Shown here piece by piece: positions 8,768-17,134 of a stretch of 64,000 nt of DNA (its first letter is position 1; each line of letters starts with the position of its first letter). The position numbers and the translations under genes are program-made. Below the pieces are notes generated by a model. That model was given only the letters and a program-made list of their open reading frames with translations, had not been told where the DNA came from and did no database searches. Origin of the DNA: Oceanimonas aquatica (lineage in GTDB: Bacteria > Pseudomonadota > Gammaproteobacteria > Enterobacterales > Aeromonadaceae); the NCBI RefSeq assembly GCF_030732065.1, contig NZ_JAVBHX010000009.1:1-64000 (forward strand), written 5' to 3'.

Positions 8768-10048
8768 TCAGCCGGCCGCCAGCTCTGGCAGGAACAGAGC
8801 GATTTGCGGGAAGGGGATCAGCAAGGCGGTGACCAGCAACAGCAGCAGCAGGAACACGGGCACGCCGCGAACCACCTCGATAAAGGGCCGCTGGAAAATG
8901 GCCACGGCGGTAAAGATGTTACAGCCAAAGGGGGGTGTGGCGGCGCCAATGGCCACCTGCAGGGTGATCAATACCCCGACCAGCACCGGGTTCAGCCCGC
9001 TGCTGGCGATAAGCGGGGCGAAGATGGGCACCATGATCAGAATGACCACAATCGAGTCCACAAACATGCAGCCGAGGAAAAAGGCGATATTGATGGCCAG
9101 CAGCACGGTGAGTGGCCCGGCCTGCTCCAGTCCAAGAGCGGCAATGAGTTGCTGGGGAATCTGGGCAAACGACAAAATCCATGAAAATGCGGCCCCGGCG
9201 GCGACCAGGACGAACACCACGGCAGTGATGGCCCCGGTAGACAGGGCAATGTCGTAAATATCCTTGGTGGTGATTGAGCGGAACACCAGTAATTCCAGGA
9301 TCAGGGCATACAGCACGCAGATGGCTGCCGATTCGGTGGGGCTGAAGATTCCGCCGTAAATGCCGCCCACCACGATGACCGGAAAACCGATGGGCCAGGT
9401 GGCGCGTTGCAGTGCAATCAGACGTTCACGCCAGCTGGCTCTGGGCTCCACCGGGATCTGGTGACGATAGGCATACCAGACGCAGTACAGGCTGAACAGG
9501 GAGATAACCAGCAGTCCGGGGCCAATACCGGCCAGGAACAGGGCCGAAATGGAGGTACCGGAAATCACGCCGTAGATGATCATGCCGATGGACGGCGGGA
9601 TCAGGTAGGCCAGGTCGGCGGCATTGACGATCAACCCCATGGTGAAGTTGTCGTTGTAGCCGGCCTTGAGCATGCGTGGACGCATGGCACCACCAACGGC
9701 GACCACGGTGGCCTGAGTGGAGCCGCACACGGCGCCAAACAGTGCGCAGGCAGAGGTGACGGAAATGGCCATGCCGCCACGCAGGTGGCCCATAAAGCGC
9801 ATCACCACATCCACCAGCCGGTCGGCGGAATGCCCCCGAGTAATGATGTCGGCGGCCAGGATGAACAGGGGCACGGCGATCAGTGCCCCTGGCTTGACCC
9901 CGCCGATCATCTGCTGGACCAGCACATGGGGGTTCAGATCCGGCAGGTAGACCAGCAACGCCATCACCGCCGCCACCAGCAGCGGCATCATCATGGGAAA
10001 CCCGGCCAGCAGCAACAGCAGCATTATGCTCAGCATCATCAACGTCAT
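8768..10048 (-). CDS. dctM: TRAP transporter large permease (DctM)
   Basis: A 426-residue, roughly 12-segment membrane protein of the TRAP DctM family. Family segments include ADIITRGHSADRLVDVVMRFMGHLRGGMA, AVCGSTQATVVAVGG and ESAAICVLYALILE. It forms the sodium-coupled channel fed by the periplasmic DctP protein, partnered by DctQ, whose end it overlaps by four bases (ATGA). With the neighbouring ureohydrolase the likely substrate is a guanidino-carboxylate, but this is inference. Confidence 0.92.
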   Translation of the reverse strand: MTLMMLSIMLLLLLAGFPMMMPLLVAAVMALLVYLPDLNPHVLVQQMIGGVKPGALIAVPLFILAADIITRGHSADRLVDVVMRFMGHLRGGMAISVTSACALFGAVCGSTQATVVAVGGAMRPRMLKAGYNDNFTMGLIVNAADLAYLIPPSIGMIIYGVISGTSISALFLAGIGPGLLVISLFSLYCVWYAYRHQIPVEPRASWRERLIALQRATWPIGFPVIVVGGIYGGIFSPTESAAICVLYALILELLVFRSITTKDIYDIALSTGAITAVVFVLVAAGAAFSWILSFAQIPQQLIAALGLEQAGPLTVLLAINIAFFLGCMFVDSIVVILIMVPIFAPLIASSGLNPVLVGVLITLQVAIGAATPPFGCNIFTAVAIFQRPFIEVVRGVPVFLLLLLLVTALLIPFPQIALFLPELAAG

Positions 10049-10656
10049 GATTGGAGTTCCTTCTCAAAGCGGGCAGGGCGGGAGGAAGGCTTGATTTGTT
10101 GCTGCAACTGTTCCAGCTCCGGATCCTGGTATTCGTCGATAACTGTCAGTGACAGATAGACCTGGCTGTCGCCGTTCAGGTTTTTGATGATGGTCAGCAC
10201 ATACTGCAGCCCGGCCAGGGCGAACCCGGCGACCACCCAGACATAGGTGAGATAGAGGGGGATTTGCAGGGCCGGCGTGACCCGGCCGCGGGAGGCCAGG
10301 CGCTCTACATAGCCGTAGGCATACCATGCCAGCATAAACATGATGATGGCGCTGCACAGGGCGATGATGATCATGGTGGCCTTGCGTGCCAGCGGCGACA
10401 TGGCGTCATAGATGGCTGACATTCTGATGTGGCGCCCCTTGCGGGTGATGTAGCCCAGGCCGACAAAGGTGATGGCGACGATAAGGAATTCGTTCAATTC
10501 CTCGGTGAAATACAGGCTTTGGGAAAACACGTAACGCCCGAACACGTTGGCGATGGTATTCACCGCCATGATCAGGATAGCGCCGGCCAGGAGAAGGGCC
10601 TCGGCTTTTTCTGTCAGCCGGTCCAGGGGTTTGAGCAGCGTGGTAATGCGTGACAT
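10045..10656 (-). CDS. dctQ: TRAP transporter small permease (DctQ)
   Basis: A 203-residue four-segment membrane protein. The DctQ motif FGRYVFSQSLYFTEELNEFL is near residues 40-60, and GYITRKGRHIRM follows. The chosen ATG is eight codons inside a longer frame that would start with TTG; the TTG has no ribosome site, while GAG lies 9-11 bases before the ATG. The C-terminus extends beyond the last membrane segment as a charged tail. It overlaps dctM by four bases. Confidence 0.88.
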   Translation of the reverse strand: MSRITTLLKPLDRLTEKAEALLLAGAILIMAVNTIANVFGRYVFSQSLYFTEELNEFLIVAITFVGLGYITRKGRHIRMSAIYDAMSPLARKATMIIIALCSAIIMFMLAWYAYGYVERLASRGRVTPALQIPLYLTYVWVVAGFALAGLQYVLTIIKNLNGDSQVYLSLTVIDEYQDPELEQLQQQIKPSSRPARFEKELQS

Positions 10657-10683
10657 AGGGTTGATCTCGTACTGGCACAAGGC

Positions 10684-10707
10684 AAAACCGCCCTTTTCAG
10701 GGCGGTA
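10684..10707 (-). terminator. Attenuator-like hairpin between dctP and dctQ
   Basis: On the minus strand ACCGCCC/GGGCGGT forms a tight stem with a short loop, followed by a short TTTTG tract. It lies just past the dctP stop and before dctQ. Partial termination here would give more binding protein than permease. Confidence 0.6.
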
Positions 10708-10714
10708 GGGGGGA

Positions 10715-11731
10715 TCAGAGCGTGGTCAGCTCTGCCTGCAGTTGTTCAAGTAACTGTTGGCCGCGTTGACCGGTGATCTCTGTGTAAGCCTCATGGGTAT
10801 GGCCGGTGCGGGCCTTGAAGGAGGCGCGTTCTGCCTCGGTCAGCCTGATCAGCTCAATGCCGGGTTTGGCTTGTTGAATACGCTCCAGCTTTTCCTGGTT
10901 GTAGCTGGTTACGACGTTCTGAATGTAGCCCTGCAAACCGGCCATGGTCTGTTTAACCAACTGCTGGCGTTCGGGACGGAGGGAGTCGAACCAGTCGCTG
11001 CCTGCCAGCACATTGGTCACCAGCTCCTGCTCGCCGGCCCAGATCAGGTAGTCGGTTACTTCGTAGAACTTCATTTCTTCAATGGCCGGAATGGGATTGA
11101 CCTGACCATCCACCTGCTTGAGCTGCAGAGCACCATAGACTTCGCCAAAGGGTACCGGAGTGGGGCTGGCGCCGAGATCGGCATAGGATTTCAGCAGAAT
11201 GGGCGACACCATGACCCGCATCTTGAAGTTGTGGAAGTCGTCGGGAGTGCGGATGGGCTTGTTGGTGGTCCATACCTGAGGCCCCTGGGAATAAAAGCTG
11301 AGCGGCTCCAGTCCGCGCTGCCGATAGTCCTGAGACAGTTCCTGATGAATAAGCGGGCTGCTGTCGAGAAAGTTGGCCATGGCGGCGGAGTCGGACGGGA
11401 AGGCATAGGGCAGCAGGAAGATTTGCGACTCGGGCACTATGGTGCCCAGGTTGCCCACCGACACGTTGGTGAACTGGATGATGCCATCGGCCGCCAGCTC
11501 CACCAGTTCGGTGGGGGTGCCGAGCGAGCCAAGATGGTAAATGCGCACACTGACATCGCCCTGAGTCTGGGCCTCTATGCGTTTTTTAAATTCCTGGGCG
11601 TAGGCATCCATGATGGAGCCGGGAATCTCTTCAATGGCGAACTTCCACTCTTCGGCCTGTACCAGGGCGGGTGCCAGGGTGAGCAGGGTGCTCAGGGCCA
11701 GGGTATGAAGGGTCGTTTTTGTTGCTTTCAT
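10715..11731 (-). CDS. dctP: TRAP transporter substrate-binding protein (DctP)
   Basis: 338 residues with a signal peptide (about 1-26, ending PALVQA). DctP-family features include the helix HNFKMRVMVSPILLKSYADLGASPTPVPFGEVYGALQLKQVDGQVNP split across residues 170-215, where a conserved arginine (in KMRVM) normally holds the ligand carboxylate. That arginine argues for a carboxylate-bearing substrate. It is first in the dctPQM operon and divergent from the LysR gene. Confidence 0.92.
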   Translation of the reverse strand: MKATKTTLHTLALSTLLTLAPALVQAEEWKFAIEEIPGSIMDAYAQEFKKRIEAQTQGDVSVRIYHLGSLGTPTELVELAADGIIQFTNVSVGNLGTIVPESQIFLLPYAFPSDSAAMANFLDSSPLIHQELSQDYRQRGLEPLSFYSQGPQVWTTNKPIRTPDDFHNFKMRVMVSPILLKSYADLGASPTPVPFGEVYGALQLKQVDGQVNPIPAIEEMKFYEVTDYLIWAGEQELVTNVLAGSDWFDSLRPERQQLVKQTMAGLQGYIQNVVTSYNQEKLERIQQAKPGIELIRLTEAERASFKARTGHTHEAYTEITGQRGQQLLEQLQAELTTL

Positions 11732-11886
11732 AGCATCATCTCCTGCTACTGGGTGAGTCCGGCCTTTAAGGCCGAAGGTGATTCCGTTCTACTCGGGGCC
11801 AGTATTGCAGATGGATATTTATCCAAAAATATGATTTTTAATATGTATACTTGCAAAAATTTAATGTAACTCCGGAGCGGAATCCG
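11732..11886. promoter_or_regulatory. Divergent dctP / lysR control region
   Basis: A 155-base A+T-rich region between divergent genes. It holds two palindromes: CGGCCTTTAAGGCCG at 11760-11774, in the presumed dctP leader, and GGATATTTATCC at 11813-11824. The second is a plausible site for the adjacent LysR protein. No experimental support can be given from sequence. Confidence 0.4.
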
Positions 11887-12786
11887 ATGTATTCGATAAA
11901 GCATATGCAGACGTTTTGTGCCGTGGTCGAGTACGGCGGTTTTGTGGGCGCCGAGTCGGTGCTGGGCATGAGCCAGCCCGCGATCAGTACCCATATTCGC
12001 GACTTCGAGGTGCGGCTGGGGTTTTCGATCTGTCACCGGGGACGCAGTGGCTTTGGCCTGACGGAAAAGGGCGAGGTGGTATACCGGCGATGCCGGGAAA
12101 TGCTTAACAGTTTTTCGGATCTGGAGGCGGAGCTGGGCTCGTTGCGCAATATGCTGACCGGTACCCTGAGAGTGGGCCTGGTGGACAACACCATCACCAA
12201 TACCGAGGTACCCATACCCGATGCTATTCACCGGTTTTTTGAGCGCAGCAGCCAGGTGTCCTTGCGGCTGGCGGTGCTGCCGCCGGAAGAGCTGGAGCGT
12301 GAACTGCTCAATGGCAATCTGCACCTGGCCGTGGGGCCCTTTCAGAAGCGGCATCCGGCGCTGAACTATCAACCCCTGTATACCGAGGAACACCGCTTTT
12401 ACTGCGGCCGGCGCCATCCGTTATACGGGGTGGAGCCAACCGAGCTGTCGCTGGAGCGGGTGGGCAGTTACCCCATTTCCAGCCGGACTTATGTGCAGCA
12501 GGCAGAAATACCCCTGATACGGCCGTATTTGGGTGCGGCGTTTGTCTCCAATATGGAAGCCCAGGCCATGCTGATCCGTAGTGGCCGGTTTCTCGGCTTT
12601 CTGCCGGTACACTTTGCTGCCTCCTGGGTGGCCAGTGGTGAAATGAAGGAACTGGCGTTGCCCGAGCTGCGCTGGCATTCCGAATTCTGTCTGGCGATGC
12701 GGGCCACGCCGGCACCCCAGGAAGTAGTCCGGGTGTTCGTGGACGACCTGGTCAGCAGCCTGGGACTGCGGGTTGGCGGGCGGTGA
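11887..12786 (+). CDS. LysR-family transcriptional regulator
   Basis: 299 residues. The N-terminal winged helix-turn-helix is typical (MQTFCAVVEYGGFVGAESVLGMSQPAIS, about 7-35), and an effector-binding fold follows from about residue 90 (TGTLRVGLVDN). The start has GGAG with suitable spacing, so the 12 codons upstream in the same frame are not used. Being divergent from dctPQM and upstream of a ureohydrolase on the same strand, it most likely controls both in response to their substrate. Confidence 0.85.
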   Translation: MYSIKHMQTFCAVVEYGGFVGAESVLGMSQPAISTHIRDFEVRLGFSICHRGRSGFGLTEKGEVVYRRCREMLNSFSDLEAELGSLRNMLTGTLRVGLVDNTITNTEVPIPDAIHRFFERSSQVSLRLAVLPPEELERELLNGNLHLAVGPFQKRHPALNYQPLYTEEHRFYCGRRHPLYGVEPTELSLERVGSYPISSRTYVQQAEIPLIRPYLGAAFVSNMEAQAMLIRSGRFLGFLPVHFAASWVASGEMKELALPELRWHSEFCLAMRATPAPQEVVRVFVDDLVSSLGLRVGGR

Positions 12787-12941
12787 TTTACTTTATTTTA
12801 TATAAAGTGAGCATATTAAAATTTATATTTTTTGATGAAAATGGCTTTGTCATACTCGCTGGCGGAATGAAATAGATTGTTTTTTGACCGGGAAGTTATG
12901 TTGCCGGCCCAATCCGGGCGGCACCAGCGAGGAGACGGAGC

Positions 12942-13907
12942 ATGAGTGAAAACAGCTATGAGAAGGGACGCCTTAATCTGCCCTTCGTCGGATTTTGTAC
13001 CTTTGCCAAAAGTCCCATCTGTGAAGACTGGGATAACCTGAAGGCGGATGTGGCGTTTCTGGGCGCCCCCTTTGATTGCGGTACCCAGTGGCGCTCCGGT
13101 GCACGCATGGGGCCCCGTGCCGTGCGGGAAGCGTCCACCCTGTTTTCCTTCGGCCATGGTGGCGCCTATAGCTATGAAGAAGACACCATGTACCTGGAAG
13201 GGGTAAAAATCGTGGATATTGGCGATGCCGACATGGTGCATACCAATACCGAAAAGAGCCATGCCAACATTGAATACGGCGTGCGCAAGATCCTCGAATC
13301 CGGTGCCCTGCCGGTCACCGTGGGCGGGGATCACTCGGTCAACGCCCCTTGTATTCGTGCCTTTGAAGGGCGCGGCCCCATTCATATCATTCAGATTGAT
13401 GCTCACCTCGACTTTGTTGACGAGCGTCACGGCGTGCGGTTTGGCCATGGCAACCCCATGCGCCGGGCGGTGGAGCAGCCCTTTATTACCGGCATGACCC
13501 AGCTTGGCATTCGCAACGTGTCTTCATCCAACCGGGCCGACCACAAGGCGGCGCAGGACGCGGGCTCGACCATACTGTCGGTGCGGGACGTGCGCCGATT
13601 GGGGGTACAGGGCGTACTGGATCTGATCCCCAAAGGGGTGAATTATTACATCACCATCGATATTGACGGTTTTGACCCCTCCATCGCTCCGGGCACCGGG
13701 ACGCCAAGCCATGGCGGCTTTACCTATTACGAAGTCATGGAAATCCTGCAGGGTGTGGCCTTCTCCGGCGACGTGGTAGGGATAGATCTGTGCGAAGTGG
13801 CGCCCGATTACGATCATACCGGCACCACCAGTGTGCTGGCGGCCCAGGTGCTGCTGAACCTGCTCGGCTATGTCTTCCATGGCCGCCGACTGCGGGAGCA
13901 GCGTTAG
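12942..13907 (+). CDS. Agmatinase-family ureohydrolase (guanidino-acid hydrolase)
   Basis: 321 residues with the complete dinuclear metal set of the arginase/agmatinase superfamily: H131 (GGDHS), D153/H155/D157 (DAHLD), and D240/D242 (TIDIDGFDP). Members release urea from a guanidino compound. The RSGARMGPRAVRE motif is also typical. Agmatine, 4-guanidinobutanoate or 3-guanidinopropanoate are all possible substrates. No arginine decarboxylase lies nearby, and the linked TRAP carrier usually takes acids, which favours a guanidino-acid. GAGGAG precedes the ATG. Confidence 0.85.
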   Translation: MSENSYEKGRLNLPFVGFCTFAKSPICEDWDNLKADVAFLGAPFDCGTQWRSGARMGPRAVREASTLFSFGHGGAYSYEEDTMYLEGVKIVDIGDADMVHTNTEKSHANIEYGVRKILESGALPVTVGGDHSVNAPCIRAFEGRGPIHIIQIDAHLDFVDERHGVRFGHGNPMRRAVEQPFITGMTQLGIRNVSSSNRADHKAAQDAGSTILSVRDVRRLGVQGVLDLIPKGVNYYITIDIDGFDPSIAPGTGTPSHGGFTYYEVMEILQGVAFSGDVVGIDLCEVAPDYDHTGTTSVLAAQVLLNLLGYVFHGRRLREQR

Positions 13908-13963
13908 GGTAAATTATTCGGCGGGTGGGTGTTTCCCCTCGGCCCGTAAGCGGAACAAGCAAC

Positions 13964-13992
13964 AAAAAGGCCTGCATTCGCAGGCCTTTTTC
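13964..13992. terminator. Bidirectional terminator between ureohydrolase and rnb
   Basis: The stem AAAAAGGCCTGC/GCAGGCCTTTTT has A- and T-runs on both sides and sits between two convergent genes. Confidence 0.88.
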
Positions 13993-14010
13993 AATTCAGC
14001 GGTTTACTCA

Positions 14011-15990
14011 TCAGGAAGCAGACTTTTCCTGCTTTTCCGGTACCAGCGGAATGGCCGGTTTGGCGATCAGGGAGCGGGTGTCCTCAATGGCCTCGGTCAG
14101 GATCACCTGAATGTGCTGGCCCAGCTCGTATACCGGCTGCTTGTCGAGGTAGACCTTGCCGTCGTCCCAGCTGCATTCCAGCCGATCCCGGTTGGGCAGG
14201 ATCAGGGAAGAAGGCATAAACACCACGGCGCCGTTTTCCTGCAGGCGCAGCTTCACGCCGCCCCGGCCGATGTCGATGATTTCGGCGTCAAAGGCGTGAC
14301 CATTGGCCACCGCCGGCTGCAGGTAGCGCACATACAGCCAGTCGGCGATGTCGCGTTCGGCACGGCGGTGCATGCGGCGCTGCTCCGACAGGTGTACCGC
14401 CAGCTCGGCGTTGGGGGCGTGGGCGTCGTGGGCCTTCTCGGCCAGAATGGCCTTGATAAGCCGGTGGTTGATGATGTCGCCGTATTTACGAATGGGCGAG
14501 GTCCAGGTGGCGTAGGCGTCCAGGCCCAGGCCGTAGTGCTCGCCCGGGGTCACGCTCATGGCGGCGTAAGACTGGAAGCGGCGTACCCGGTTGTCCAGGT
14601 AGCTGGTGTCGCGGGCGTCCAGCCAGCGGCGCAGTTCGCAGAAGCCTTCCAGGGTGGTCAGCCGCTCCGGATCCACCGGGGCCTCGTGCTCTTTCAGCAG
14701 TTCCTGCAGCTGGGCCAGTTTTTCTTCGTCAAAGCCGGCATGCACGTTGAATACACCGGTGCCGCAGTGCTTGGTCAGCCAGTTGCCGCAGGCCAGGTTG
14801 GCGGCGATCATTGATTCTTCCACCATCTGGTTGGCAATGCGGCGGTGGTCGGCGTGAATGGCCACCACGTTGCTGGCGTCGTCCAGTTCAAAGCGGAAGT
14901 CGGGACGGTCGGGGAACACGATGGCGTGGGTGCTGCGCCAGTTGTTGCGGGCCTTGGTGAGGGCGGTGAGTTCGCGCAACTGCTCGGCAATCACCTCGCT
15001 CTCGGGCTGCCAGTCGCCGGTGCCTTCGACCCAGTCGGAGACCTTGTCGTAGGCCAGGCGGGCGTGGGAGCGAATGCGGGCGGCAAAGAACTCGGCGTCG
15101 TCTGCCACCTTGCCGTCGGCATCGATATGAATGCGGGCGCACAGGGCGTGGCGGTCTTCACCTTCCTTCAGCGAGCACAGCTCGTCGGCCAGGGTGCGCG
15201 GCAGCATGGGAATGTTGCGACCCGGCAGGTATACGGTAAAGGCGCGCTCGGCGGCGATTTTGTCCAGATCGCTGTCGTGGGCCACGTAGGCGGTGGGATC
15301 GGCAATGGCCACGGTCAGTTCCCAGCCGCCATTCTCCAGCTTTTTCACGCTGAGGGCGTCGTCCATATCCTGGGTGGACTCGCTGTCGATGGTGAAAAAG
15401 GGCACCTCGGTGAGATTCTGGCGGGGCAGGGTGTCTTCCAGCAGTTCCCACTGTTCCCGGTCCTGGGGAGCCTCGTTGGCCAGCTTGTTGCGGGCCAGCA
15501 CCACCCACCAGGGGGCGATGGGATCGTCCACGCCGGCAATCACTTCCACCACTTCGGCGAAAAAGCCGTTGTCTTTCAGGGCGTGACGCTTGAGTTCACC
15601 CAGTACCCAGTCGCCTTCCTTCAGGTTCTTTTCGTTCATCCCCTTGATGGTACGGGCCTTGATGGCGTCCTTCATCAGCGGGTGATCGGGCACAATGTTG
15701 AGCCGGTCACGGAACCACTTCACTCGGGCCACAAAGCGGGTCAGGCCGGGCTCGATCAGGGTCTCGGGCTCTACCAGTTCCTTGTCGTTCTCGGTGCGCA
15801 GCACGGCGGTGATGTGATCGCCATGCATCACCTTTTTCATGTGCGGCGGCGGAATGAAATAGCTTTCCTTGTCACTGACTTCGAGAAAGCCGAAGCCCTT
15901 GGAGGTGCCTTTGACCATGCCTTCCTTGGTGGGAAGGGTGTCGCGGATTTGTTGCTTGAGCTGGGCCAGCAGGGGATTGTCTTGAAACAT
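14011..15990 (-). CDS. rnb: Exoribonuclease II
   Basis: 659 residues, against 644 in E. coli RNase II. It degrades unstructured RNA 3' to 5'. Cold-shock/OB domains occupy about the first 180 residues (KGFGFLEVSDKESYFIPPPH), the RNB catalytic domain follows with the metal-binding aspartates in DSESTQDMDDAL (about 200-211), and an S1 domain lies near the C-terminus (AEIIDIGRGGVKLRLQENG). It is monocistronic. The Shine-Dalgarno is weak (AGG). Confidence 0.95.
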   Translation of the reverse strand: MFQDNPLLAQLKQQIRDTLPTKEGMVKGTSKGFGFLEVSDKESYFIPPPHMKKVMHGDHITAVLRTENDKELVEPETLIEPGLTRFVARVKWFRDRLNIVPDHPLMKDAIKARTIKGMNEKNLKEGDWVLGELKRHALKDNGFFAEVVEVIAGVDDPIAPWWVVLARNKLANEAPQDREQWELLEDTLPRQNLTEVPFFTIDSESTQDMDDALSVKKLENGGWELTVAIADPTAYVAHDSDLDKIAAERAFTVYLPGRNIPMLPRTLADELCSLKEGEDRHALCARIHIDADGKVADDAEFFAARIRSHARLAYDKVSDWVEGTGDWQPESEVIAEQLRELTALTKARNNWRSTHAIVFPDRPDFRFELDDASNVVAIHADHRRIANQMVEESMIAANLACGNWLTKHCGTGVFNVHAGFDEEKLAQLQELLKEHEAPVDPERLTTLEGFCELRRWLDARDTSYLDNRVRRFQSYAAMSVTPGEHYGLGLDAYATWTSPIRKYGDIINHRLIKAILAEKAHDAHAPNAELAVHLSEQRRMHRRAERDIADWLYVRYLQPAVANGHAFDAEIIDIGRGGVKLRLQENGAVVFMPSSLILPNRDRLECSWDDGKVYLDKQPVYELGQHIQVILTEAIEDTRSLIAKPAIPLVPEKQEKSAS

Positions 15991-16100
15991 GTGTTTGGGA
16001 ACCTGTCGAAATATCGGCCTGACTATACGGATTTACCCTCATAATGCCAAGAAAACCTTGCGTTTTGCACCAATTTGGTGCGTGTTTTGTGGCGGTTTTA

Positions 16101-17009
16101 TCAGCAGCCCGGGCCGTAAATCAGGGTGAGGTTTTGCGCCTGCGGTTGCCCTTGCGCATTCACGCCGCTGTGCAGCAAATAGCGCAGGCCGTCGAGCAGG
16201 GCCGGGCAATTCGGCGTCAGCTCGCCCGCCAGTTGCGCAATATGCTGATGGCCCAGGCCGCTTTCCAGGTTGCCCGCCAGCATCACTTCCATTCCCCGGT
16301 CTTGCGCGGCCTCGGCCAGCAGCCGGCAACGTGCCGGCTTGCCCAGCAGGGAAGGGCGCAGCACCAGGGCGCGCAACTCCTCGAACGGGGCCGGCACCAC
16401 GCCGCCGCAGCGCTCGGCACTGAGCGCCACCGGCCAGCCGTGTTGTTGGGCCAGCCTGCGAGTTTCGGCTTCATTCGTACCGGGATCCAGCAGCCAGTCG
16501 ATGGCGCGGACGTCGATATGCCGCCATAGACCAATCAGTTGTGCTTCACTGAGCCGGCCGCCGGCGTCCAGTACCAGGCGCAGGCCGGGCACCAGAATGG
16601 ACAGCTCCCGTACCAGGCCGGCGTCAAACTGCACATCGCCGGTCAGGGTCAGCCAGGCTCGAGTGGGCTGCACCCGGCGGCAGCGCCAGGCGCGAATAAT
16701 GCTTTCCCGCTCGCCTTCCAGCAATGGCAGGCTGGGAGCGGGGGCTGCCGCCAGCGGCGCCAGGGCGCAGCCCAGACCAAAACGCACCCAGGGCAGAGTG
16801 GCATCGGGCTCAAGGCCTTGCTCCAGCCGTTCGCAGGCGGCCAGCAGCTCGGCTTCGGTGGCGGCCGGGTCGGCGGTGAGCGGCGGGGCCACGTCGCCCC
16901 AGTGGCCGTTAATGTTGACGTAAAAGCCGTGGCGGCGGCGTACGGTAACGCCGTCGATCAGTTTTTCCCTGGTCAGGGGCAGGGCATAGCGATAAACCGA
17001 GATGGACAT
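16101..17009 (-). CDS. menC: MenC homologue (o-succinylbenzoate synthase-like), catalytic residues lost
   Basis: 302 residues alignable along their whole length with E. coli MenC of the enolase superfamily, which dehydrates SHCHC to o-succinylbenzoate in menaquinone synthesis. Shared landmarks include SVYRYALPL, the WGDVAPPL loop, RLVLDAGGRLSE and AGNLESGLGHQHIAQLAG. But the active-site residues differ: the KxK pair is replaced in RAWLTLTG (117-124), the second metal ligand is D175 in place of Glu, the third (WDES in E. coli) reads LSAE (196-199), and the last lysine is R218. Only D148 survives. It is probably not an active MenC. It is divergent from menA. Confidence 0.7.
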   Translation of the reverse strand: MSISVYRYALPLTREKLIDGVTVRRRHGFYVNINGHWGDVAPPLTADPAATEAELLAACERLEQGLEPDATLPWVRFGLGCALAPLAAAPAPSLPLLEGERESIIRAWRCRRVQPTRAWLTLTGDVQFDAGLVRELSILVPGLRLVLDAGGRLSEAQLIGLWRHIDVRAIDWLLDPGTNEAETRRLAQQHGWPVALSAERCGGVVPAPFEELRALVLRPSLLGKPARCRLLAEAAQDRGMEVMLAGNLESGLGHQHIAQLAGELTPNCPALLDGLRYLLHSGVNAQGQPQAQNLTLIYGPGC

Positions 17010-17134
17010 GGCGTGACTCTCACATATTTACTTTCACATAAAAATAACATGGTGTTGATGTGAACGACAGCGGGGTTTATGGCAGGGGCTGAGTGAGTAT
17101 CATAGGGCCACCTTGATAAGAGGAATTCGTTTTC

